Origin: Xenorhabdus vietnamensis
GTDB taxonomy: Bacteria; Pseudomonadota; Gammaproteobacteria; Enterobacterales; Enterobacteriaceae
DNA length: 64,000 nucleotides
Assembly: GCF_002127535.1 (NCBI RefSeq)
Contig: NZ_MUBJ01000017.1
Coordinates: 1-64,000, forward strand
Direction of reading: 5' to 3'
Below, in pieces: positions 38,527 to 49,200 of this stretch (positions within the stretch are counted from its first letter, which is position 1; each line of letters opens with the position of its first letter). The notes under the pieces were generated by a model. The model saw only the letters and a program-made list of their open reading frames with translations, was not told the origin of the DNA and ran no database searches. Both the position numbers and the translations under genes were made by a program.

Positions 38527-39833
38527 GAACAGCTATCGATTCAGCCAAGACCGTATTTTTGTTTCCCGGAGTGGGGGCGCAGCAACCGGATATGTTTGCT
38601 GAATTTAAAACATATCCTGAGTATCGGGCATGTTTGGAGGAAGTCTCCGATCTGTCACAAGTCGATTTATTTGATGTTATCCACGGTGAGAGCCGCGACA
38701 TTTTGAAACAAGTGCGTGTTGCACAATTGGCGCTTACAGCGACGACAGTTGCCATTGCCAATATATTGTGCCTACATTGTGGATTGGTGCCTGAATTTAT
38801 GATGGGGCACAGCTTGGGGCAGTATCCCGCACTATGTTCTGCCGGCTATCTTGATTTAGCAACATTGACGCGTGTGGTCAATATTCGTTCCGAAGTGGTG
38901 GAAGCCTGCGCACTTAATTACCAGCAGGGGGACATGTGTTGGGTCTTGCACCTTCCCGCAGAAGTCGTGGTGCAGGAGGTCGATAAAGCCCGCATTAATG
39001 ACGGCATCGCCATATATGTATCCGCGATTGATGCGTTTGATCAGGCAACCATTTCCGGTGAGATGGCAGATATCCGGCGTTTTGCACCGCGCATGGAGGC
39101 TCTGGGGGGATTAGTGTATCCGCTGAAAATCGGCGGGCCTTTCCATTCTCCTTTAATGGTGGAGGCGAAAGAAAAACTGGACAAGCTGCTTGATTTTTTA
39201 CCGGGATCAGGCCAGCAAACCCCTCTGTTATCCCGTTTGGTTTGCAATGTCAGTGGTACGGAATTACCGGCGGAGAACTTGAAATCGTCGATTTTGCAAC
39301 ACCTCGTTTCTCCAGTGCAATGGTTGCCGGGTTTACAGTATGTTGCGCAAAACGGCGTTACCCGTTATCTGGAAATTTCACCGAAAAACGTATTGAGTTA
39401 CCTCACCCAGCGCTCCGGATTGCCTATGCGTTCCCTGTGGGAATCTGGTGAAATGTTTACGGCCACTCAGGCATTGAGTACCAGAGAGAATCGGCTGGAA
39501 CAGTTTTTCAGATATTGCTGTTTTCACCTCTACAGTCAGCGGTTGCCTGATATTACCGATCCCGTAGCACTGGAGCAATTGCATCGCATTCGAGAAAAAG
39601 CCAAACAAACGTTTAACGGATCATATCTGAACGTTGAAGAATGTGATTCTCTCTATCAGCTTACAAAGCAATGGCTGGAGATTGTTGAGACGCTGGAGAT
39701 TGTTGAGACGCTGGATATTGTTGAGACGATGGATGTTGCTAAGAAAAAAGTAAATGGCCCTCTTTTTGCGGAGAAAGCAAATTTTATAGAGAAAGAAAAG
39801 TTACACAGTCTCTTTGATGCGGCGAGGCGTTGA
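38523..39833 (+). CDS. Discrete (trans-acting) acyltransferase
   Basis: A 436 aa malonyl-CoA:ACP transacylase-type protein. The nucleophile motif is GHSLGQ, and the substrate motif is GPFHSPL in place of the HAFHS usual for malonyl-CoA. I start it at ATG 38523, whose ATGA overlaps the stop of the NRPS gene, because VFLFPGVGAQ begins 12 codons later; the frame stays open upstream only inside the previous gene. About 75 residues after the AT fold end in a repeat-bearing tail. Free ATs of this kind (ClbG, ZmaF) move aminomalonyl or hydroxymalonyl from a discrete ACP to a PKS, fitting the ACP, flavoenzyme and Ser-A genes upstream. Ordinary malonyl transfer remains possible. Confidence 0.88.
   Translation: MRTAIDSAKTVFLFPGVGAQQPDMFAEFKTYPEYRACLEEVSDLSQVDLFDVIHGESRDILKQVRVAQLALTATTVAIANILCLHCGLVPEFMMGHSLGQYPALCSAGYLDLATLTRVVNIRSEVVEACALNYQQGDMCWVLHLPAEVVVQEVDKARINDGIAIYVSAIDAFDQATISGEMADIRRFAPRMEALGGLVYPLKIGGPFHSPLMVEAKEKLDKLLDFLPGSGQQTPLLSRLVCNVSGTELPAENLKSSILQHLVSPVQWLPGLQYVAQNGVTRYLEISPKNVLSYLTQRSGLPMRSLWESGEMFTATQALSTRENRLEQFFRYCCFHLYSQRLPDITDPVALEQLHRIREKAKQTFNGSYLNVEECDSLYQLTKQWLEIVETLEIVETLDIVETMDVAKKKVNGPLFAEKANFIEKEKLHSLFDAARR
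39675..39746 (+). repeat. 4 x 18-bp repeat, C-terminal tail of the free AT
   Basis: Units encode LEIVET-LEIVET-LDIVET-MDVAKK. The first two are identical, the third has one substitution and the fourth is decayed. Confidence 0.95.
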
Positions 39834-39835
39834 TT

Positions 39836-42800
39836 ATGGCGGACTTCAAGCACAATTTTATTGAACCGAACTTTATTCATAACCCTGTTGAAGAGCTGCT
39901 ACAGGCGACACCACAAGCGAATGGTTTGTTGTTTCATGCTTTAAAAGATGGAAACAGCGCTTACCATATCGGAGTGATATTCAGTCTGCAAGCCGATGTT
40001 GAAAAAGAAGATATTTTCCATGTATGGCATCAGATACAGGAAGCACAACCCGCCTTGCGATCCGTCTTTGTCTGGCAAGGACTTGGGGTTCCTCATCAAA
40101 TTGTATACACGTTGCCGCGCATTCCGCTGGAATATATCTGCATTAAGCCCTCCGTTAAACAGCAATCGCTTGACTGGCTGGCTAAATCAAAAGCAACACC
40201 ATTTGCCCTGAATACAGAAGTATTCCGTATCGTGGTTTTTCATGACATTCACGCAGGAACGTTAAATATTGCGTTCTCTTTTCACCATATTTTGATGGAT
40301 GGTTGGAGTAGCTCGCTACTGATTTCTTTATGGTTGCAGGGATTGCGCAAGCAAAAAATTGTGCCTTTGGCAGCACGTTTGTACGCGCAGCAACTTTGGC
40401 GGGGATTAAATAAAGAAGAACAGGAAGCCAGCCGTAAATATTGGCAACAAACATTGCAACAGTTGCCCGACGGAGAAGATTCAGCGACAACAAAACTATT
40501 GGCTGAACCACTATTCCGTCCTGCTGGATATCCTGCCGACAAGCCGAATATTGGCAATAAAATAGCAGCAAACCGATTGTGGGACGAGGAGCGCAGGGCA
40601 GCAATAGAGACACTATGCCGTCGTGTTGGAGTAACTCCGGCAAGTTTCATTTACTTATGCTGGGCGTTGACATTATCCAAATTAACCTTCCAAAAAACCG
40701 TCGCGTTTGGCTGCACATTTTCAGGCCGAGGCGCGGCATTAACACAAGATGGCGACCGCCAACCGCTGGGATTATTTACCAATACAGTGCCACTGTGCTT
40801 AGTACTTGATGGCAAATGGAGTCTGGAAACTGCACTGCGTGCTATTTTCCAGACCTTGCAACAGGTTCAGCAACATGAAAAAACACCGCCCCTAATCATT
40901 AGGGAAGAAACGGGAGTCCGTGATGACCTTTATGACTCGATTGTCGTTTTCGATAATTATCCCATTGATGCCACGTTGCAGGATCGCTGTCACGGTGCAT
41001 TTTTAACGGATCTACACAGCGAAGAAACCACGCATTTTGGTTTGACATTAACCGTTTCTGGCGTGGAGCAGTGGCATGTTGAGTTAAGTACAGGGGAAAC
41101 TTACAAGGGAAATCCTGTTGCAGTCACAATGGCATTTAACGCATTTGAATCACTGGCAACTGACCTGCTCGAACATGCCGCGAATAGCCCGATTGAAGAT
41201 CGGGTATTCACTCTCAATTCAGGCGAACCAGAAGCAATAAAAGAAGTGAATGCCGCTCAAGAAACTTCTTTGGTGGTGGGAGAGCTAAAAGAACAGCATT
41301 CTGATATCAACGAATTTTTATCCCGTATTTATCATCGCCTTAATGAACTTCCGCAAGAAGTCAGTCTGATCGACAATCGTCACAACATTAACAATGGCGA
41401 ATTGCTGCGGGGCGTAGGTGTTTTACAGGAGCATTTACGGCAAGCCGGTTTTATTCCGGGTGATCGGGTGGCTGTTCATCTCGAAAAAGGGCTGTTGTCC
41501 ACTCAGGCAATATTGGCAATTTTATTCAGTGGCGGGAGTTATTTTTATCTCAATCCAAAAGATCCATTGCAGCGCAAAAAAAACCTGCTGACTTTGGCCG
41601 ATTGCAGCATTGTTTTATGTAATAAAGAATTATGTAATACAGATTTATGTAATGCGGCACTGAGCGGGAAATTGGGCAGTGATAGCGAACGCTATTTATT
41701 ATTGGATATTGAATCGTTAAATATCGGATCGCCAGGCACCGCAACAGTACCCGTGCTGTATCCTAATCGACAACCTGAAAATGAGTTTTACTTCATTTTC
41801 ACCTCAGGCACCACAGGTACTCCCAAAGGGATCTCGATCCGTAATGAATCAGTGGCAAATTTGCTGGATTGGTTTGTGAAAGAAACGAGCCTGACACCCG
41901 CAGATCGGGTGCTTGGGTTGACTGACCTGAATTTTGATCCCAGTGTGGAAGATCTGTTTGCCAGTTTTGTGGTTGGTGCCACTCTGGTCTATCCGGCACC
42001 CAATGTATTGCTGGAAAGGCAGGCATTTATTGAGCTATTGCAAAATGAGTCCATTACGTTAATCAACTTTATTCCTGGAGCCATCGCACAGCTTATTCAG
42101 GGCGCACCTTTCTTTCCTGCCATGCGATTATGGATATTCGGTGGAGAAGAGCTGCCGAAACATCTTAAGGATGATTTGTTGCAGCAAGGCTATTCTGTCA
42201 GTAACCATTATGGCCCCAGTGAGGCAACCGTAGATTGCCTGACAGCCAGACAATCTTTGACTACGAATGTTTCCATTGGCTTGCCAATTCAAAATGTGAT
42301 TGCCTATTGTGCTGATGTATTCGGCAAACCACTGCCCGCAGGTATTCGCGGTGAACTGTGGGTGGGAGGACGTGCCGTCGCTCATGGTTACACCACTAAT
42401 CCGGTTGAATCCGCCAAGTATTTTGTTCATGCCAAAGGCATTATTGAATCTCAGAATCTGACCAAATATTTCTCTCATGCAAGTTTCTATCGCACTGGTG
42501 ATGCGGTCATCTTTTCTCATGAATCCGGTTTTCGTTATCTCGGACGCATTGATGATCAAGTGAAAGTCAATGGCATCCGCATTGAACCACGAGAATTAGA
42601 ACTGGCTGTCGAAATGCTGGAGCAGGTAAAAGCCTGCTATTTGTTACCTGCGGTGCAGGCAGGCACACGTCAATGGCATCTTTTTGTTGATAGCGCAGAA
42701 TCACCGGCAGTGCTGGAAACCCGCGTAAGAGAACATATCCGCCGGCACTTTCCAGAATCATGGAATCCGGCGCTCATTGTGACCGTGGACGGTTTTGAAC

Positions 42801-43264
42801 GCACAATTACTGGCAAAGTTGATCGTAAACGACTTCAAACCATTGCGGTTGAGTGGCAACAAAAACAAGCCACAGAACATCATGCCCCGTTGACCGATCC
42901 GGTAGAAGCCCAAGTTCAGGCGATCTGGAATGAAATTCTGGAAAACAAGATTGTCGCTACTGATGTGAATTTCTTTGATGCAGGCGGGGACTCGCTCAAG
43001 ATCATCACGCTGCAATCCCGGATGCAGCAAGCGTTCAATCAGGACATTGGTGTTGCCGTCTTATTTGAGCACCCGACTATCGCCTCGTTTGCAGGCTGGA
43101 TAAAACAGCGTCATTTATCGTCCGAATATGCAGAAAATACCGGGGCGACTCGCATTGATTCCGGCAAGCAGTTATCCCAAGAATCCACTTTGTCGTCGGC
43201 CCGATCCGGTAAAAACCGACTGGCGGATCGGCGGCGTAAAGCAAAAGGAAGTTCAGCATTATGA
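39836..43264 (+). CDS. NRPS module C - A - PCP, substrate unknown
   Basis: A 1142 aa single NRPS module. The C domain has HHILMDGWS (H150, H151, D155). Because the preceding module ends in an E domain, it should accept a D-Asn donor. The A domain has FIFTSGTTGTPKG, NHYGPSEAT and the A10 lysine in TGKVDRKRL. Its code read by eye is DPENIGHVDK, which I cannot match; the acidic E at position 239 hints at a basic or amino-bearing substrate. The PCP serine is S1053 in GGDSLK. A basic C-terminal tail (NRLADRRRKAKG) may dock to the PKS, whose own C-terminus is similar. I chose ATG 39836 over the TTG two codons upstream. Confidence 0.9.
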   Translation: MADFKHNFIEPNFIHNPVEELLQATPQANGLLFHALKDGNSAYHIGVIFSLQADVEKEDIFHVWHQIQEAQPALRSVFVWQGLGVPHQIVYTLPRIPLEYICIKPSVKQQSLDWLAKSKATPFALNTEVFRIVVFHDIHAGTLNIAFSFHHILMDGWSSSLLISLWLQGLRKQKIVPLAARLYAQQLWRGLNKEEQEASRKYWQQTLQQLPDGEDSATTKLLAEPLFRPAGYPADKPNIGNKIAANRLWDEERRAAIETLCRRVGVTPASFIYLCWALTLSKLTFQKTVAFGCTFSGRGAALTQDGDRQPLGLFTNTVPLCLVLDGKWSLETALRAIFQTLQQVQQHEKTPPLIIREETGVRDDLYDSIVVFDNYPIDATLQDRCHGAFLTDLHSEETTHFGLTLTVSGVEQWHVELSTGETYKGNPVAVTMAFNAFESLATDLLEHAANSPIEDRVFTLNSGEPEAIKEVNAAQETSLVVGELKEQHSDINEFLSRIYHRLNELPQEVSLIDNRHNINNGELLRGVGVLQEHLRQAGFIPGDRVAVHLEKGLLSTQAILAILFSGGSYFYLNPKDPLQRKKNLLTLADCSIVLCNKELCNTDLCNAALSGKLGSDSERYLLLDIESLNIGSPGTATVPVLYPNRQPENEFYFIFTSGTTGTPKGISIRNESVANLLDWFVKETSLTPADRVLGLTDLNFDPSVEDLFASFVVGATLVYPAPNVLLERQAFIELLQNESITLINFIPGAIAQLIQGAPFFPAMRLWIFGGEELPKHLKDDLLQQGYSVSNHYGPSEATVDCLTARQSLTTNVSIGLPIQNVIAYCADVFGKPLPAGIRGELWVGGRAVAHGYTTNPVESAKYFVHAKGIIESQNLTKYFSHASFYRTGDAVIFSHESGFRYLGRIDDQVKVNGIRIEPRELELAVEMLEQVKACYLLPAVQAGTRQWHLFVDSAESPAVLETRVREHIRRHFPESWNPALIVTVDGFERTITGKVDRKRLQTIAVEWQQKQATEHHAPLTDPVEAQVQAIWNEILENKIVATDVNFFDAGGDSLKIITLQSRMQQAFNQDIGVAVLFEHPTIASFAGWIKQRHLSSEYAENTGATRIDSGKQLSQESTLSSARSGKNRLADRRRKAKGSSAL
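41618..41662 (+). repeat. 3 x 15-bp repeat, A domain
   Basis: Units encode CNKEL-CNTDL-CNAAL between core motifs A2 and A3, the same region as the expansion in the Asn A domain. Confidence 0.92.
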
Positions 43265-46200
43265 AGCGTGAATATAGCGGTAACGAAGTCGCGATTATTG
43301 GCATTTCCTGCCGATTTCCCCACAGCCCGGATTGGCAAAGTTTTTGGCAGAACCTGCTGGCAGGACGGGAATTGGTGTCGTTTTTCTCCCGGGAAGAGCT
43401 TCTGGCTACGGGAGTTCCTCCTGAAATAATTGATCAACCTAATTATGTACCCGCCAAAGCCGCCCTTGAAGACGTCGAATGCTTTGATTATGGCTTTTTC
43501 GGTTATTCGCAACGGGAAGCGCGAAAAATGGACCCGCAACTTAGGGTACTGCATGAAGTCAGTTTTAACGCCTTTCTTGATGCGGGGATTTCTCCCGGCG
43601 CTTCAACGTTAAATGCAGGAGTGTTTATCGGTTCTACATTGAACTTAGCTCGATTAGGACAATTCACGGCAGCCAGTCAGGACATTTCGGAAATGTTCGA
43701 TGTCGGTAATTATAACGATCCGGCTTCGTTCGCAGCACAAATCGCCTATCGCATGAAATTGAACGGGCCGGCAGTGCATGTGCAGACCGCCTGTTCGACT
43801 TCATTATCTGCTGTGCATTTGGCTTGCAAGGCATTGCTGGCGGGAGAGTGCTCTCTGGCACTGGCGGGTGGAGCCTGCATTACTGATCCTGTAGCGGGGG
43901 GATATCTGCATCAGGACGGCATGATCCTGTCTCCTGATGGGCATTGCAAAACCTTTGCCGCAGATGGGCAGGGAACTGTGAACGGCAACGGTGTCGCGGT
44001 GGTACTGTTAAAGCTGCTGGAAGATGCGATAGCGGATGGTGACCCTATTCATGCTGTGATTGTTGAATCCGGCATGAACAATGACGGTGATAGGAAAGTA
44101 AGTTTTGAAGCCCCCAGTGTTCAGGGGCAAGCTGAGGTGATCTCGCGGGTTTATCAGTTGGCAGATATCCCATTTTCGAGTCTGGGCATGATTGAAGCGC
44201 ATGGCACTGCGACGGTATTGGGCGATCCCATCGAAATTCAGGCATTAAACCGAGTTGCCCAAGAGCTGTTGCCCCCGGATGAATTGAACCAATTCCGTTG
44301 TGCGGTAGGAAGTGTCAAATCCAATATGGGGCACTTGGATTCCGCAGCGGGTATTGCCGGGCTTATCAAGGCTGCTTTAAGTGTCCGCTTTGGTACGATT
44401 CCACCTTCCCTGCATTTCAATCAACCAAACCCGCATCTGGAACTGGATCGAACTCCTTTCTGGGTGCCGACGCAAGCCACTGACTGGCCGGAACAACAGA
44501 AGATTCGGCGCGCTGGTGTTAGCTCATTCGGCATTGGCGGAACGAATGTCCATGTATTGCTTGAACAGCCGCCGGAAACGGCCGGTGAAGAGGCAGATAT
44601 GGCTGAAAACCGTGGTTCAGAAAACGGGTATTCAGAAAACAAAGATTCAGAAAACGGCTTACCGATACAAATATTGCCTCTTTCAGCTAAGTCTCCTATG
44701 GCTCTGGCGCAACTAACGGCAGCGTATTCGAATCATCTCAGTGTTGTTCAAATAAAATCGTCTGATTTGGCCGCCATTTCCCATCAATTGCAGGAAAATC
44801 GCACTACATATCCAAGCAGAGCCGCTTTTGTCACTTCAAATAGCGACGATTGGAAACAACAGCTTGATCATTGGTCATTGATGGACGGTGCTTATGCAGC
44901 GTTGGAAGAGCAAGTCTGGTTATTTCCGGGGCAGGGTTCACAATCGCCAGAAATGGGATTGCGTCTTGCGGCGGCTTATCCAGAATTCGGGGATATTTAT
45001 CTGGGATTGTTGGATAAAGCTGCCAAGTTGTTGTCCGAAGAGGGCGGTATCGCCATTGACAGAAAAACGATCATCGGATGGATCAAGCAACCTGAAACAC
45101 TATCAACTTATCACCTCCAGCCAATTTTATATGCTTCCCAAGCGGCATTGGGCGCTTGGTTACAGCAGGTTGGCTGCCGCCCCACAGCCTTGTGTGGTTT
45201 TAGTTTAGGGGAGTTTGCTGCGGCGGCAATTGCGGGAGTATTTAGTCTTGATGAAGGTATGGAATTGGTGATTGCCCGCGCAAGGTTGATGGATTCTATG
45301 CCAAAAGGGGCTGTTTTTGCGGTTAGCCAGAGAGCCGGCAAAAAAGAATCTGATGGTCATTTTACCCCCATATTTCCATCTACATTGTGGTGCATATCGG
45401 AACTCAGTCCAAGAACCTGGACATTGGCAACCGAGGAGGGACTCGTCGAAGAAGCAGAAAATTGGTTAACGCAGCAGGGTTTCACGTTTAAACGAGTGGC
45501 AGTGTCCCACGCTTTTCACACACCAATGGTTGAGCCAGCCGCAAAAGCGTTTGGCGAGTTGCTGAAAAATTATCATCTCAAACCCGCACAATACGCGATT
45601 TATTCAACGGCATCGGGACGGAAAATCCCGGCTGATGAGATGTGTGATTCGCAATATTGGGTCAAACAAATGTTGTCCCCTGTGCAGTTTGGCTCCGCAC
45701 TGAAACAAATAGAACAGAACCATCCGAAGTCACTTTTTGCGCAAATTGGCACTGGCATGGATTTGTTGCAGCACGCGCGCAAATGGCTGCAATTGAATGT
45801 AGAACGGATAAGCCCGACGTTAGGGACGCAGGGTGCAGATCACGAAGTGAAATCGATATTACAGTTTATTGCCAAGAGCTGGACACATGGTGGCAATATT
45901 GAATGGGCAAAGACTCACACACAGCCGTACTTTACTAATAATAAAATTACTACTACTAATAAAATTGTTACTGACAAGAAAATTCATCTACCGGGTCATG
46001 CGTTTGAGCGAGATATCTGTTTGCCGCAAGAATCTTCTTCATCATTGAATTCAGCTTCAAAAGCAAGCACGACATCAACGCTCTCATCGCTGTTTTTCGG
46101 TTCACATTACTATGGGTTCGATTGGGAAAAAGCCAACATAGCTGTGTTGGGAAGTGATCGTAAACGGGAAGTAATGCCAACAACATGGATAATTTGTCCG

Positions 46201-49200
46201 CAGGTTACAGCCAGAGAACAGAGTCTGGTTGAGGCGCTGGCGATAAATAGCGATGAATTGAAATTGAGTGAAATTGCTAATTTATCCAACACTGATTTTT
46301 CAAATATCTACACAATGTTATCTGACTGGCTGACACAAAGTTGGCTAGAACAAGGTTGGTTAAAACAAGATCGGTCAGAACAAGATCGATTAAAACGACA
46401 AGAGATAAAAGCGCCGGCAGAAATAGATGTGATTATCACAGGGCTGTTGGATGATTTGAACGCACAGCAGGCTCAGTTCTGGGCATTCTGGCTGCCTACG
46501 GCTCTGGCGAGATGGAGCGCAACACAAAACCCTGCACCGAAAATGAGGCTGTTTTTCCCTGCCAGACAAATGGTGGCATGGGATCGTTCGGAGTCGCTGA
46601 ATGCTGAAAAGAACCAACTGCATGGGTCATTGTTGATACTGCCGGAAGAGTATCCCCATATTGCTACGCTTTGCATCGATTTTAAACATTCAGATACGGA
46701 AACTGTTGCCCGTGGATTGCAACCGTGGAGAGAACAAGACTGGCAAGGTGGTCAATTCTATTGTTTCCGTCAGGCTGGTTCTGGAGAAAATAGTTCAGGA
46801 AAAGACAGCTTTTGGCATCGCCGGATAACTTCACGCGTACAAAAGCGGGCTTTATCCCACACATTGCCGAACATCAGCCGCAACAGTTGGGTGTTAATCA
46901 CGGGAGCCAATGGTGGTATGGGTGCCGCGATTGCTGAATATTTGGCGCGTGTTTATCACTGTAACCTTTTATTGCTGGTGCGCCAGACTTTACCGAAAAA
47001 ACGGAATTGGCAGGCGGAGATTGAGAATAACACTACCCATGCTTCATTGTTGCAATGGGCTGTGAACCTTGAAGCCAAAGGAAGTCGTGTAGAGTTTATA
47101 CATGCGGATTTAGGGGATTACCAAGCTCTGGATAAGGCTTTTATACCCGTATTTCAATTGGCTGCGCACGGTGTTGGGATAGATTACATATTTCATACTG
47201 CCGGTCGGGGAGAAGGCGCTATGTTGCAAATGCGTTCTGAGGCTGAATCCCTTGCGACGCTGGCTCCCAAAGTCACCGGAACCCGTTTCCTCTGCGATAA
47301 TTTGAGCCGTTTGGGAAATCCGGCACTACTATTGTTTTCCAGTCTGGGCAATTTATTGCCGAAGGAGAAAGTCGGTCAGATTGCTTACGTTGCCGCTAAC
47401 GCCTGTTTAGAGTCCTATGCGGAACAAGTTCGCAATAAAGGAGGCAAAGCGCTGGCAATTGCATGGGATGATTGGGCGGAATCCGGTATGGCAACACGTT
47501 CAGCACAGCAACTGGATCAAGCTATCAAGCATTCATCAAAAGAGATTAAACATTCATTAACAGAGATTAAATATCCATCTGAAACTGAAACATCTGGCGT
47601 TTCAGTAACCAATATTTCTTCACGTAATATTTCTATATGGCGCCAGCGAGTAAGCGCTACAAATGATTGGTGGCTCGACGAACATCGGATTGATGAATCA
47701 ACCACTGTGATGCCTGCCATGGGTATGGTTGTTCTGACCCATCGTGCTGTAAGTGAGTTGTGTATTGAAATGCAGGGGGCTTTTTCGTTACAGGGGATCA
47801 CCATTGAAAGGCCATTGATTGTGGCTGACGGGGTTGATCTTGATATTGCAGTGGTTTTTGCGGAGACATTGAATACCTTTGAGATTTTTTCGGGTAATGG
47901 CGAATTTTCCCATGACTCATGGATTAAACATGCGAGCGGTAAAGTTGTTCCTCGTAACGATCAGGTTATACCTTCTGACAAATCTCTCCCTGATCAAGTC
48001 ATTCAGAACTTGTTCCGTACCACGGATAACATTGGTATCAGTCCAAAGGCGGCTCTGACTTTTGGCCCTCGTTGGCAAAATGTTGTTTCTGTCGATCAAA
48101 CTGCCCATGATGAAGTGCTGAATCTGTTGCAGCTGCCTGTCGCTTATCTGGGGGAAGCAGAAACCTCCGGCCTGCACATTGCGTTATTGGATACAGCAAC
48201 ATTGATTGCCTCTCCGGAGGATGAAGATGTGCAATTTGCGCCTGTTTCAATTGGTGGTTTTACTCAATTCGCGCCTATGTGCGACCGGGTGAAAAGCCAT
48301 GTTCAGATACAGGAGATCGGCACCAATAGATTATTGCAGGTAAATATTTACTCAGAAGCGGGCAATCTGCTGGTAACAATGGATGATCTGTTATTGGTTG
48401 ATGCAGCCACAGCATTGGCGAGCCAAGCAGAGTCAATGCAAGGAGCCGGAGAAACTGAAATTGAACAGAGCGATGCAGAATTGCATCGTGTCATGCGCCT
48501 GCATAACGATGAATCAGGCGGAGCGAACTTTGCCTTTATTTCACGGCTTGAAACACGTAAAGAGCTAGGCCCTCTGGATGTTGAAATTCAGGTTAAGGCG
48601 GCAGGAATTAACTTCAAGGATGTATTAATTGCGCTTGGTGTGCTGCCGGCACCTGTTGATCCCACCATGACTTTTGGTCAGGAAGCTGCTGGCATCGTGA
48701 CCCGCATCGGGCAAGAGGTCACGGATATTCGTGTTGGGGAGCGGGTGATGTGTGCCGGACACAGTTGTCTGGCTGAACATGTTGTGATGCCACAGCATGT
48801 TGTGGCGTCCATTCCGCATACTCTGGGTTTCCAACAAGCCGCAGGTATCCCCGTTGCTTTCACGACCGCTTGGATCGCCTTGAAACATGCTGCCAATTTG
48901 AAAAAGGGACAACGTATCCTGATTCATTCTGCTGCGGGCGGCGTTGGTATGGCGGCCATGCAGATTGCACTGTACCTGGGAGCGCAAGTCTGGGTTACGG
49001 CAGGCAGTGAAGAGAAACGTCAATTGCTGATAAATATGGGTGCTCAGGGTGCGGCAAATTCCAGAACGCGGGAGTTCGGAGATGTTTTTCGTCATGAGCT
49101 GGGAGATCGGCCTTTCGATGTCATCCTCAACGCATTGGCGGGTGAGTTGCTGGAAGAAAGTATATCCCTGTTGGCACCACAAGGCCGATTTCTGGAGTTG

